DNA of 64,000 nucleotides from Morinoia aosen. Taxonomy: Eukaryota > Arthropoda > Malacostraca > Amphipoda > Talitridae. A program made the position numbers and the translations under genes. The stretch lies in the NCBI GenBank assembly GCA_030386875.1, contig CM059559.1, positions 60,960,392-61,024,391 of the forward strand, in the 5' to 3' direction. Positions 22,915 through 34,411 of this stretch are shown here, piece after piece (within the stretch, counting starts at the first letter, position 1; each line of letters begins with the position of its first letter). The notes beneath the pieces were generated by a model, which saw only the letters and a program-made list of their open reading frames with translations, had not been told where the DNA came from and did no database searches.

Positions 22915-24187
22915 ACTTCCATTTGCGTAACGGAAACCCACTCTCCTCAAATGCACTGTTGGCTCTACGAAAAGTGCACAGCGCCAGTTCAGGACTTTCG
23001 GTAGTGAACACTAAATTATCGACGTACAGCTTATTCGCCATAACGTCTCTAACTTTCAAATCAGTAATAGTTTGGGCGTGTAATTTAAGCAGATAGTTAA
23101 GAATATAAGGTGATGCAACAAACCCGAACAACAGAGTAGTGAAACGGTAATACAAAAATTTGCCATCCTTGAAAAGGATGAAACTAAACTGATTGCGGTC
23201 AAAATCACAAGCAAGTTTTACCTGCAAGAATGCCTTAAAAATGTCAGAATGAACCACAACAGTATTTACACGGAAATATACCAACAGTCCCAACAGATTA
23301 TTCAGCAGATTAGGGCCTACATACGAGGCTTCGTTCAGACTGGGCAAACCACCGTTTTTCAATGAGCAATTAAAAACCGGTCGGATTTTGGAAGTTTCAA
23401 CATGCGTTCTAATAACGGGCCTATGCGGAATCCATTTATGCGCCCGCACATCTATCCCTTTGATAGATGCAATCGGCTCTATGATCCCCGATTCAAGCTG
23501 CTCACGGAAGACGTCGTTATAGGCACTCTCAACCCCCTTTTGGGCATTGTCATTCGCTACTCTACGAGCAAGATATCTTGCTAATACGAAATTGTTAGGC
23601 ACTCTAGCCAAAAGTTGGCGATTCCAGGGAAACTGGACAGAATATCTACCTTCTTCAAGTTTAACACAATCTTTAAAATCTTCCAATTCCCTATCATTTT
23701 CTTCCTCCTTAGAGGGTATACCCATAAGCTCAAGGTCAAGCAGCTGATCAAGTCCAGTCTGCACTACACACTGCTCAGAAACGTCTAATAATGACGTACA
23801 TACTTTTGGAGTTTCAAAAAATTTAGCAAAAACATTACGGAAACGATTTTCGTTCAACTTACATTTGACAACTTTCCTTTTGGTTTTCGTTTTAGTTTCA
23901 TTGTCAGAAGACAGAGAAGGTTTACATAATTTAACATTAACTTTCCTTTTAACGGAAGCTTCAATAGCATTGTTTAGCTTCTTAGTTTTAGAAGCAACAA
24001 AAGAATATAAAGAGGAGTTGTAACATTTTAACTCCCCAAAGGGTGGAAACCCGTTAGAAATGCGCATGGCCTTATAGCCATTTACGTGCTGTAACTCAAG
24101 TTCTTTAAAAGCTTGAAGAGCATCTACACCCAAAATTCCGCGAATTTGGATGCTATCATTCATAACTTCAGGATGGGAAGTCGACAA
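22915..24187 (-). pseudogene. BEL/Pao reverse transcriptase, N-terminal and palm regions
   Basis: A long open frame including the Pao linker, then the RT signature: H-x-P-V-I-R...KIRPVFNCS, S-L-N-E...G-P-N-L-L, and the catalytic D in HSDIFKAFLQV. The second catalytic motif reads LYVDNL where family members have YVDD, so one metal-binding Asp is Asn. The frame reaches GFPLRKWK and is then cut by the solo LTR (22135-22914). RT sequence resumes on the other side after one copy of the 4-bp duplication. Confidence 0.9.
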
Positions 24188-24193
24188 AGGAAG

Positions 24194-24520
24194 TTAAGTT
24201 TTTAAGTTTTCGAGTTTAGTCTTCAAATCTCTCATACCCATCTGGAGGTTTAAATTTCTCATAGCGAAAACATCAAGCTCATGCTTCTCGCTGTCCGGAA
24301 GCACGAGTTCAATTCTAATTTGCTTACTAATTAAAGGAACAGAAGCACCTACTGTGTTAATAGTTAGCTCCTGCAAGTCTACATCAGAATAGTCAGTACT
24401 AACAGTCTCCTAATCAATAAGCGACGACTGACTGCCGCCATCAATTAGAAAATTAACACGCTTAGTTACCCCACCATACTTGGTGGTAAGAGCAACAAGA
24501 GGGCACATCCTTAGACGTGC
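24194..24520 (-). pseudogene. BEL/Pao aspartic protease
   Basis: The active-site segment reads FLIDGGSQSSLID; Pao proteases normally have D-S-G-S-Q, so the Ser is Gly. A TAG follows LID at about 24412. The frame then reopens through a segment typical of the Pao protease C-terminus (24194-24376) and ends at TAA just before the RT frame. It cleaves the polyprotein when intact. Confidence 0.8.
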
Positions 24521-24522
24521 CC

Positions 24523-25737
24523 TTAACCGTCATGAGGAGGTTGCAACGAAGGCACTGGATTGAACAAATTTAGGACACAAAGGGTGAAAGGGCTAACATG
24601 ATTGTTAGCTTTACACAAAGAGCACAGGAACGGGAGACCCTTAACTTTGGAGGGACACGCACTTGACAAATGCTTACTGCTCAAACAGGTAGTGCATAAT
24701 TTCAATGCACCAGCCCGTTTCACACGCTTTTCGTGTGAATTAAAGCGGTTGCATGCAAACGAAGCATGGTTAGCCTGGTTACAGAATCGACATACCTTAA
24801 CATCGGGCGACTTATTAGGCCTAGGTAAATGTGGCGTTTTGTCCCTCACCTCAGTCTGGGTCACCAGTATTGTTTCCTTACTACGGAATACGTGAGACGG
24901 TTTGGATTTACTTTTGGTTTCGAGGAGAGAAAGCACTTTATGAGCATTCTCAAACATCTCCAAGGAAAAGAAACTCGCTTTAAAATAGCGAAGGAGTTCC
25001 AACAGGAAAAATTCAGGAAGTTTAGTTTTGATTACAGCAGAAAACAGTAGGTTACCCGACTTCTCATTGGAGAAATCCAAGCCCAACTTGGAAAGCTCAA
25101 GAAGGCGAAATTTAACCTTAGAGAGGAAAGAATTAATTTCAGATAGACTCCGTATACTGAGACAGCTCAGGATCTCATCAAGAGCTAATGCGATTAATTT
25201 ATCAGCGTTAAGAAAATCTTGCTTAAGCAATGCCCAAGTAGATAGAAAACTAGTTTCTTCGTTAGGAAGTCCCTCTATAAGACTGAGAGCTCTTCCTTGA
25301 AGCTGATTTTTGAGGAAGATAAACTTTTGTTTCTCACTCATGTTAGGATAAGCCTGAAGGGCATTAGAAAAGGACTCTTGAAAGTGAAGGAAGTTGAAAG
25401 GGCATCCCTCATTGTCACTGAATTTTTTCAGTGTCAACTGAGGTGCTCTAAAGATATTCAAAGGAACATCAGAAGTAGAAACCTTAGACACAGAAGGTTC
25501 ACCGGTAGCACTAGAGTTTAGCACCTGGGAAACGGAAATGAGTTTTTCAAGTTCTACCATAAGTTCTATGACCTGAACCTCATACTCCGACCTCCTAACC
25601 AGCTCCTCCTCAGAAACCTCACTAACATCTGAAGGAATAGTAGCGGACAGAATTCGAAAGGACTGTAACAGCCCACTTAATTGAGGAACAGCTTCAATAA
25701 GAAAGGCCGGATCACAGTTAGGAGAAAGAGCTTTTTT
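24523..25737 (-). pseudogene. gag: BEL/Pao gag
   Basis: An ATG at 25558-25560 gives 345 codons, but the frame is open back to a TAG at 25738-25740 without another start, so the true N-terminus may be lost. The body is the DUF1759-type Pao gag: a helical region with a K-F-x-D/G...F...F pattern and a QLxGRAxxxIxGLP motif. Three Cys/His knuckles follow near the C-terminus (CRFCNQANHASFAC, CTTCLSSKHLSSAC and CSLCKANNHV...C). Gag forms the particle and binds RNA. The protease continues in a different frame right after its stop. Confidence 0.88.
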
Positions 25738-25740
25738 CTA

Positions 25741-26553
25741 AAAGATGTAATGCTACACTTTATGCCCCGCAATTTAATGCTTAAGGCTAAGGCAGTACAT
25801 GTTTCCACAATTAAATAATTAAATTTCTATTTCAAGGCTTATTAGAAAAAAGTTCAGCTAACCAGAGTCACGTCTACACTTTAAAGTGGACAAGTTACAT
25901 CACAACAAATGACATGGAAAATTGATAATGAAGAAGAAAAACACAAAAAAGATACATTTTCCCCACCACTTACTTTCACTTTCACAACATTTCTACTTTT
26001 AAAGTTTATACACTCAAATTGAGTTAAAGAATAGTTTCATATATTAATGAGAGAACCTAATAAAAGTTAGACTAGGCTCAAAAAGGCCAGAACCTGAAAA
26101 AACGTAAGGTTCTTAAGCAACACAACAAGGAACCTCGCCTAAAATACAACACAGGTTGCACTCGACTTACACCTAAGGAGACTGAAAATCGGCCCTCGCT
26201 ACACCGGACAGCAGCGCTAAGACACAATTAAAAATTGACACGAAAAATTTCCCTCGTCCTTTTTTTGAAAAGAAAAGAAAAAGAATTCAAGATGAGAATA
26301 GAAAGATCCCAGTATTTAACCTGCCGAATTCCAGCCAAGCTCTACCATTAACTAGATGGCGCTGAGATCAAGCCGGCTTAATTGCCGTTTAGGCAAAACT
26401 GCGCAAAAGCAGCACGGCTTGGAACATTTTAGTTCTTTAAGAGGTGTCTCTTTATGAAGAAAAATTGTAGGACATTACCTTTCGAATAGAAATTTCGAAA
26501 ATGAGAGTTGAGATTTAAGATTATAAAAACAAAATTGTTTTCGAATGAAAATT
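25741..26553 (-). other. BEL 5' leader
   Basis: About 800 bp between the BEL 5' LTR and gag, AT-rich. No primer-binding site starting TGG is seen next to the LTR end on the minus strand, which is unusual. No open frame of note. Confidence 0.5.
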
Positions 26554-26804
26554 TGTGTGCAGCCACCCTAACAAGTGGACTCAACTCCCCGCATTAACGG
26601 GCCCTACGACACACAAATTTACCGGTAACCCATCTGGGGCCGGAAACGCTGAAATTTAAGATAATTAAGGACAAGCGGAGCGTCATTAGCGGGAGTCTTA
26701 CCTGAAGATCTTCGAAAACAATGTTCAGGCGAACACTCTTCACTGTAGCCGGCTGTCAAGGACCCAAAAGTCCCCGGTAGCGAGGGCAGAATGCCGAGTC
26801 CCAC
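26554..26804 (-). repeat. BEL 5' LTR, inner part
   Basis: Matches 17643-17891 of the other LTR. It is cut after the shared GAGTCCC by the 26805-29079 insertion; the outer part resumes at 29084. The base next to the cut differs from the other LTR by a single CpG-type change. Confidence 0.88.
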
Positions 26805-29079
26805 TGTCGCGTCTTACAAGACACGAAAAATTGAAGAATTTTGACAATGTTATTTGGGCAACATTTTGCGGATCCGCGCTGGTCCGCAAGAGTGACGCAG
26901 CGTGTTATTTGAATTGAAGTGCTCGTGGGAGGAACAGGTTCCCGGATAATCTTAAGTTTCTGTGTCTTTTAAAAGTGAATTCGTGTTAGAAATTTATTTT
27001 AACTTGAACGTGTTCCATTACTAGCTATATTTGTCGATTGCTTTACAAATCTCGTGTTGATAGCGGGGAACGGCCGGTTTCTAGAGCATTCGAGGATGCT
27101 TCTGGCGGCCGGTGAGTCGCCCACATTGAGTCAGTCTAGCCGTTGTAATGTAGGGAACCTGGTGCGCTCTATTTGCTGCAGTGTAATGCTGGAAATTAGT
27201 CAGATTCTAGGTTAACGGTATTTTAGCTGAACACTGTGATTTTGCAGATTTGTCTGTTAAGTAATTTAACTCCGAGCTTAGGTTTAACATGTGCATCCTC
27301 ATGCTAAGTTTTAACAACCTAAGATGAAGAAAGCTAGAGTATCAGACAGGTTCAGTGAATGTGTGGTTTAACTGATAAACTGATTCCTAATTTTCTTTCA
27401 TTATTCAAAGTGATCCTGTATTAACGTCAAAATTTTTTTTTTGCTCAGCAATATTTGCATAATAGTCAAACATTGTAAACAGTGTCATAGGCGGTAAATG
27501 TAACATGGAAAGACTGACATTTCGATGCATTTGAATTGACACAGATGATTTATTTGAGTTTATTACATTTCATAGTTTAACACAAACTAACACAATTTTA
27601 CATTTAATTAAGAATACAAATCAACCACTGCTTCACTATTGAAAGATTTGTATACTAAAAATACAAACTATGTTGTGGTTCTTCCATGGATTAGACATCA
27701 GTTGTTGATATTGAAAAATTCATGACACATCGTGATAAACTTGTACCAACTTGGAAACATGATTTTTCTTGTCTTTGTATTGCGCTCTCTATGACATTCG
27801 TTAAGTAAAAGATATGAAACAAAGTAAAATATCTTTTATTCGATTGGCTTCTCACCTATGAACTGTGCTGGGCAAGTTGCTCCAGTCAGTAAGGTGGAAG
27901 CCTAAAGTTACGGCATTCCCAGTAGACTGAGAATAGGCGCAGAAATTTGAGACCACTAGCCCATGTGATTTGTGTTTCCAGAGCGACGTTGATGAATGTG
28001 TACTTGCTGCTTGGTGTTTAAATTAAGCGAATTGGTGTATCTTAAGTCTGATTCTGCGGCTGGATAGGCTGTAGTACTAGTCCGCTGTTACATTCCAGCT
28101 TGTCCCCGCGTCAGAGACCTAATTTTTGCTGTCTCTTTTCCACAGGTAGAGTAAAGAAAAAGACAAAGGTAGTCGCCTATTTTATGTGTTAAATTAGGCT
28201 ATTCCAGGCCTAAAGTGAGGGACCTTCCCCCACCGTCTGTGAGTATTGTTGCACATATTTAATAGCCTAAAATTCACAAAACTTCCATGTGTGATTTACA
28301 AAACTAGACTTGCCTTGTCATGTACTCCATGTAGATGATGAAATGTGTTCCTTATCTCGAGAGTTTCAAATTCTAAAAAGGCTGGTCAGGACGCCAAAAA
28401 ATGTTGTAATCAATGCGTGTGCGAGTAGGTTGTCCTTTTTGGTCCTGTGCGTGTATTGCAAATGTGTTTTTAGAAATGTGTTTTCTAGCGATGTGCTCCG
28501 TGAGTGAAGACTTATTCTCTTCCCTGTAAATGCAACAGAAACTTCTTCTTGTTTCATGAATCTCTTCCTTAGCTTACTGTTTTGTGCACCTTATGCTTAG
28601 TTTCCGCGTTCCCTCAACTCCATGCTAGATGGTGCCTTCCTCTTTCCTCTCTTGGGACTTCTTTGTCGTGGTTAAGGGAAGCTAAAACTTTCTCATATAA
28701 TAATAATAATCGTAACATTGTGAATCGTCGTTGTGCCACGTCGTTAGCAGGGTGACGAATTCCCTTTTTCTGTGCTACTATTCTACGGCCTCTTATGTCT
28801 CACTCAGCTATTTCTCGTGTACCCTCGAGGTATAAATTCACTTTCTTGTTGTGCGGTGCTATATAAATTAATTGATCATTCGACTACGATCTTAAATTAT
28901 GATTTCTTGTCATGCAATTCCTGGTCCGAGCCTGAATCATACCTGTCTGTGCAGAATTACGGAGTCGTTTGGATAAGAAATAAACCGAAGAAACCTCGCA
29001 TTCTTTTGGAATCCTTGCGCCTTCCGTTCTATTGTGTGCCGAAGCGAAGATAGAAATTCCGCTAGCGCACAAAAATACA
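26805..29079. mobile_element. 2.3-kb TG...CA element with 5-bp target duplication (possible long solo LTR)
   Basis: Inserted into the BEL 5' LTR. CCCAC is repeated at 26800-26804 and 29080-29084. The insert starts TGTCGCG and ends ATACA. No internal LTR pair, no RT or transposase motif. It carries a reverse copy of the dispersed ~350-bp repeat at about 28505-28685. A long solo LTR or a non-autonomous retroelement would both fit. The motif GGCAACATTTTGC (26857-26869) recurs in the solo LTR at 34570-34582. Confidence 0.75.
28505..28685 (-). repeat. Dispersed ~350-bp repeat, partial reverse copy
   Basis: Within the 26805-29079 insertion. TAGATGGTGCCTTCCTC, TTTCCTCTCTT, TTGTTTCATGAATCTCTTCC and a closing GGTTAAGGGAAGCT match the reverse complement of the copies in the TMX1-like introns. 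It shows the repeat is dispersed, not local to that gene. Confidence 0.65.
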
Positions 29080-29083
29080 CCCA

Positions 29084-29424
29084 CGGAGCACACAAGAAGA
29101 AGGTGCACTCGCGTCCACGGCCGGTTTCAATCTGAGGTGGCCGCCTTCTGTCGCCACGCTCCTTAGCTTGCTCGAATCCGTCGCGATGGCTTAGGACTCG
29201 AACAAGAAGATCAGACGAACGTTTTAGTATTTAGACTAACATTTGTCGCCGAAGACGTGAGGAACCCCCGCCATTGCTCCGCTTAGTCGTAAAATTATCA
29301 GCGTCATCAATTTTAGGCTGATTAGAAGGAGCACAGCCTATGCCCATTATTGCGGAAGGCCTTTTTGTGCCTTATAAAGTCCGCAAAGGACCTCAGCGTT
29401 CGAGAAATGGCCGGAATCTCGACA
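29084..29424 (-). repeat. BEL 5' LTR, outer part
   Basis: Matches 17894-18233 of the 3' LTR and ends CGACA, followed by CTCT. On the minus strand this is the start of the element (TGTCGAG). Confidence 0.88.
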
Positions 29425-29428
29425 CTCT

Positions 29429-31329
29429 AAACTGTGAAAGTATTCGAGTCTAAATTTGAATAGCGTGTGCAATGCATCTGTATGGTACATATAGTGTATA
29501 ATTAATATTGCTTTATTCAACAACGAAGTTGGCATGACCGCTGTTAATATTGTTGTAGTTCGGGAGTCAATGCGTCGTCGTCGATACAATATGTCATTTA
29601 CAATTAAATAATACGGTAAGTCAAGAACTGTACACGTACTTATATGAAGTAACGCTTCTCTAACTTCAATACAAAAGGGATCTTGCTTTTGCTCGTCAAT
29701 GAACTCTTTTAAAGTCCAGGAAATTTCTTTTTCTGTCGGGACATAGTCAATTAATTTTGGTGTCAGCACGACGTTACCGTGTGATTGCATCGTCTGGTCA
29801 GTGAGAACGTCTTGCTTTGTTCGCGTCTTCGCTCGCGTCTGCGCTAAGTACACCTCAGATTCAAGCTCAGGCATTAATGTGTCACAGCTTTTTAATTTTT
29901 TAATAGTTTGCTGATCATTGTTACTTGGTAGCCTGCTTAGGTAGTCGGCTACGAGTTTTGTCAACCTGGTAAATAATGAACGACAGGGTCATAAGAGTGA
30001 ATGTTTATACCCCATCTAGCCTTGCCGTATCCTCTGGTAACTTTTTCGTGAATAGAGGAGCTAATGGACGGTTGTCAGTGTACACATGGATGGGATACCC
30101 AATAATTAGGTATTTGAATGCTTTAAGAGCACTAGAAATGGCAAGAAAATTCTTTTTTCGTGGTGCTGTAACGTTTTTGACTAGAATTTAAACTTTTGCT
30201 GAAATATGCAACTGGACGCATTAATTTATCGCCTGAATCTTCGGGCTGCATCAAGACAGATCCTATGCCAAAATTTGATGCATTAGTAAATATGTGAAAC
30301 GTCTTAGTAAAATCAGGGTGTCGTAAAACAGTCACAGAAGTCAGGGCTGATTTTATGTAGTCAGAACTTTTTTGACAGTGGTTTGTCCAGTTGATATTAA
30401 CAAATTTTTTTAAACAATTTGTACAGAGGATTTGCAATTACCGCAAATTGCGCTATGAAGTTGCGGAAATAATTAGCTGCACCAATGAATTGCTGCAATT
30501 CTTTTACATTCGTTGGTGCTGGACAATTTTGCAATTTCTCGGAGTACTGACAATGTATACCATCGGCCGAAATAATATAACCTAGGTACTCTATTTTTTC
30601 TTGAAAAATTGACATTTTTCGAGTTTGATGGATAGTTTTCCGGAGCGAAGTGTCGTGAGGACAGTTTTAATATCGCACAAATGTTGCTCATTAGTTTTTG
30701 AGTAAATTAATATATCGTCTATAAAAACAAAGCACAATCGGCCCAAAATAGGCGCCAGAACAGATGACATGACACTTTGAAAAACGCTCGGACTCGAATT
30801 GAGTCCGAATGGAATTCTTCTGAAGTGATATTTTTCGTAACCTATACTAAAGGCTGCAAATTTCCGACTTTCCTGTTCTAATTTTACTTGTGGAAAGCAG
30901 ACTTTAAATCCAGAGAGGAAAAGACACTATTGCCACCGAGTGTAGACAATATTTCATCTATTCGTGGTATAGGATACGACTCCTTGATCACAATTTTGTT
31001 TAATGCTGTAAAATCTATCACGGGCCTAATTTCACCCGTCTTTTTCTTTACCACAATCACCGGAAAATTGTAATCTGATATTGAATTTTCAATTATGCCC
31101 TGTGAGAGCAGTTTTCGGTTGACCTTGGCCAACTCCTCCTGATATTTATGAGGTATGCGATATGGTGGTATCTTTTCAACTGGTGCATCAGTTTTAAGCA
31201 CAATTTTATGTTTTCTCACATTCGTGACACCTATAGTTTCGCCTTGTAACGTGATCACGTCACGGAAACTGTTCATCAATTTCAGTTATTATAGTTTTAC
31301 GTCAACTTCATCGCATGTTACATCATTAT
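29429..31329 (-). pseudogene. Gypsy reverse transcriptase, RNase H and integrase zinc finger (first half)
   Basis: In minus order: RT fingers with RPVIDFTALNKI and the first catalytic Asp in SSLDLKSAF (30884-31279); the active site FIDDIL (about 30695-30730); the EYLGYIIS segment after a frameshift near 30605; the GAANYFRNFI segment; RNase H starting FHIFTNASNFGIG (30132-30437), where Asn replaces the catalytic Asp; KLVADYLSRL (about 29930-29965); then a linker and the His pair of the H2C2 finger. The BEL element interrupts at 29425. At least three frameshifts occur. Confidence 0.88.
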
Positions 31330-31601
31330 GCTCGCCATAGCCATGTGGCTAGAGGTTCCTGCCGCCGTGCGGTAGACCCGGGTTTGAAACTCGGCGCTGG
31401 CGGTGGCGATTTTCTCTGCTGGGTATAGGAGAAAAATTCCAAGCACAATACCCCACTCTACCCAGGTGTCTGAAATGGGTACCAGTCTTGACCGGGGGAA
31501 AGCGTCATGGCGTCCTGGCGTTAGATATAAGGCATTTGAAAATCCAATGTACAAGGTGATATGTATCAGGCTTTATTGGAAATAAAGCATCCGTTGATGC
31601 C
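31330..31601 (+). mobile_element. tRNA-derived SINE, copy 1
   Basis: About 270 bp closely matching 37766-38026 in order and content. The 5' part has a degenerate pol III A box and a B box (GGTTTGAAACTC, about 31380-31395). The body has CAAGCACAATACCCCACTC and GAAATGGGTACC. The 3' end is TATTGGAAATAAA followed by a GCATC...GATGC hairpin. It sits in the Gypsy protease-RT linker with an imperfect flanking duplication (CATCATTAT / TTCATTTAT). Confidence 0.85.
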
Positions 31602-32958
31602 TTCATTTATGTGTTAACGGACGGCGTACGTCCTTCTGTACATTAAACACACTTTCGACTTGTGCATCGATTTCTAGTTCCTTACTACCAGGAAACTCAC
31701 ACTCACAATTATTGCCGCGAACATCGACCTTCGACTCAAGTTTCTCCGTGGCAATGTTCTTTATTTCACCACGTCCTGAGATGACTTCAATTGAATCCGA
31801 TGTAACCTCAGAATTTAACTCAACATTATTCGCCTCATTCAGAGCTTCCTCTACATTCGTGAGATAAAGTTCTGCCTCAACTTCTTCCCCAGGTAATGCT
31901 TCCATGTTACACAGCATTGTGTTTTCGCTAAAATGAATGGCCTCATCTGTCGGGTTCAGTAATAATAAGGGTACGTTCCCCTCTTCATTGACTGTAACTA
32001 TTGATTCTGCTATCAGCGCTCCATTATTAAATCCTCATTTCAACACTATATAATTACTTGGTTTAGCCTTTTCAACAAAGGCATTAATGAGCTCGATGCA
32101 ATTAGCAGGCACTTCTATTACGTCACAGTGAACCACCAGGGGTCTATTTTTTTCCTCTCTTACCACTGTCTTCGGCAGCTCGGCTACACACTCGAGTTCA
32201 ACCTCTTTTTTCTTGCCTGTTCTTGCAGCGTCTTTTTTTCTCTCGCGGCAACTCCTTATGCCCCGGCATCTGGTGCTCTTCTTAGCACAGGCAACTACTT
32301 CTGACAGTAAACAGTCACTGTTTATTATATCCATTAATATGGCTTCTCTACTTATTGTAGGCTTATTCTCGATTTCATAGAAAGGTACTCTGGTTCCCTT
32401 CCACATGAGTGAACCATCCTTCAAGTTAATCACTGCATTGGTTAACACGTCACTTCCTAAAATTAAATCATACATGAATTTAGCATTTTTAATTACTAAA
32501 GCACTAGTCTTTAGTACTTTGTCAGTACCAGGTATAGAAATATTTAAGTCAACCTCACCGATAACATTACTCTTTGCGTTTATGCCTCTAACGCTCAAAA
32601 AACTTCGTTTTAACTTTTCTTTGGGGTATTTGATGTTACTGTAATTAATAAGGCATTTTTCGCTACCGCTATCTAGCAGCGCGCTTACGTACTTATCTTG
32701 ATTAGAGAGGATGATTGTAGGTTTACTTGATTTTCTAAAAGTGACGAGATCGGTGCCTTCTTTCTTAAGACGTCCTGTCCCTACAACCAGAGTGTTGAAA
32801 TAAACCTCAACTGCTTTCTTTTGTGGTATCTCGTCAACCATTTCTTCATCTTTCAAAACTTCAAACCTATTTCTGCATTTAAATAATGGATCGATGTATG
32901 ATTCACTCTGATCGTGATTACACTCAGCCATCTCAGCATCTGGATTCGTTTCGACCAC
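31602..32958 (-). pseudogene. Gypsy aspartic protease and linker to RT
   Basis: The open part (32035-32958) contains the retropepsin active site ALLDSGSEKCLI (about 32660-32700) and a later hydrophobic strand followed by LILGSDVL, the pattern of Gypsy proteases. The following acidic linker (31603-31917) is a separate open piece. The SINE interrupts the linker just before RT. The frame relation to gag suggests a -1 shift at the gag end. Confidence 0.82.
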
Positions 32959-33053
32959 AGCTCTAGGATTAACGAGAGTCTTGCGGTGACCCTCAGGCTT
33001 CGACTCGTTTTTTCCTCTACCTTTTTTACCTCCACCTTTAACTACTCTCCCTC

Positions 33054-33875
33054 TTAAAAATCTCTGTTGTCTCTTTCGTACTCCTCACGATAGTTCACCT
33101 CGTGTCTACCACGGTTATTGCCTCTATATGCATTGTACCTACGCAAGTATGCTTTATACTGCCCGATTTCATTTTCTGATGCTCTACAGTTTCGAACGAA
33201 GTGCTCTTTTCCGCATGCAAAGCAGGGGCCAATGGCTCTAGGTTTGCTTTGATCTCTTTGAGTTCGACAGTTGGCTTCAACATGACCTGAAACGTTGCAT
33301 ACACTGCAGAAAGGAGAGCCTCTCGTTCTAGCTGCAAAGTGCACTGGGGCATGATTCGAGCTTTCTGCCCGTAAAGTGTTACATTCAAGAGAACCTATTC
33401 TTCTATCACCTACATAGCCACTAACATTCCTTCCTACTCTAGGATTTCTCAGCCAAGGTCGAGGAATTGACCTCCAGCCCAGGAAACGCCCTCTACGGTA
33501 ATTTCCGTAGAAAACTTCACTCTCCTGAGAGGAATCTTGCTCATCAATATGATCTTCTGACTCGGCAACTTCGGCTACAAAGGTATCTCTATTGTACTGC
33601 GTCTCGTACTGAGTCGCTATTATCTTTTTATTTTCGGGTTGATTTCGAATGGCGGCAACAATTCGTGCCAATAATTTCTCTGACGTATTGAACGACGTAT
33701 CAAATAGTTTCTTAGCAAATGACTCATCGAGTAATGGTGCTAACACAATTATAGCTAGGCTAAGATCGATACTGTCTCCTACAAAACGTTTTAGTTCTAC
33801 TTGATTTGTATTGCCCTGAAAAATGGGTGTCTCGACCACGCTATTGAGGTTGAGTTTTACAAATGTTCCGACCAC
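33054..33875 (-). pseudogene. gag: Gypsy gag, C-terminal part with two zinc knuckles
   Basis: 273 codons from an internal Met; similar protein-like sequence continues upstream in another frame (about 33880-34000), so the N-terminus is displaced by a frameshift. Knuckles are CSVCNVSGHVEANC and CFACGKEHFVRNC. The region between is Arg-rich, as expected for nucleocapsid. It ends with Phe TTT directly before TAA within a T5 run (33056-33060), and the protease frame overlaps, as in elements using -1 frameshifting. Confidence 0.82.
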
Positions 33876-34325
33876 TTTCTGAAATTAGCAAATGCGGTTA
33901 CCAACTGGGCTGCAAGTGCATCGCTTCTAACGAAGCGTAACTTATTTAAATCGCATGCTAATGCTAACAAAAACACTGTAGCAGGGCGAGATAAAATTCA
34001 AGAAATTACGATAGTATATTTGTAACGAAACGTTAGTTACACCTTCTACAGTCGAGATTTTTAGCAAAGTAACTTGTAACATTAAAACGATAGATGAACT
34101 GAAGAATTGTGGATGGCATAACTCGTTAAATTAGCGCTGCGTCACTCATGCCAAACAAACCCCGCTAGGTCTTCGTTAAGAAGTTCGCCTGTCGAATGAA
34201 AAATGCGAGAACTAGATTAGGTAAGCCGAAACACTGATAAAGCTTGGAATACACTTGGTGACCAGATATAAGAAGCGAATAAGCTTTAACTAAGAAGAAA
34301 TTTAAAGTTACGTGACATCGTCAGT
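33876..34325 (-). other. Gypsy gag upstream remnant and unassigned leader
   Basis: About 45 codons of open frame at 33880-34015 in a different phase from gag; the rest is unassigned. No LTR or primer-binding site is convincing here. Confidence 0.35.
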
Positions 34326-34329
34326 TTCA

Positions 34330-34411
34330 TATTGATCACTTATGAATTACCAATTATCGCTTATTAATCGATTATCAATTATCACTTATTTATCAATCAT
34401 CAATTATCACT
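34330..34411. repeat. ATCAATTATCACTT-type microsatellite, left half
   Basis: Imperfect tandem units of ATCAATTATCACTTATTT. The same array continues at 35390-35465 on the other side of the TG...CA insertion, so it was one array before insertion. Confidence 0.75.

Larger units (their letters stand above)
17643..29424 (-). mobile_element. BEL/Pao retrotransposon, full length, carrying three insertions
   Basis: LTRs are at 17643-18233 (3') and 26554-29424 (5', split by a 2.3-kb insertion). The 4-bp duplication CTCT (17639-17642 and 29425-29428) flanks it. LTRs start TGTGTGCAGCC and end CGACA on the plus strand. Minus-strand order is gag, protease, RT, RNase H, integrase, with the DUF1759/Peptidase_A17-type signatures of Pao elements. 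Later insertions are a TTAA foldback (18891-19898), a solo LTR (22135-22914) and a TG...CA element (26805-29079). Frameshifts and stops make it inactive. Confidence 0.93.

Noticed and set aside
31330..31601. tRNA genes at the SINE pol III boxes (also 37766-37840)
   Set aside because: Box spacing is tRNA-like but no cloverleaf or anticodon arm is present, and both copies continue into the same SINE body.
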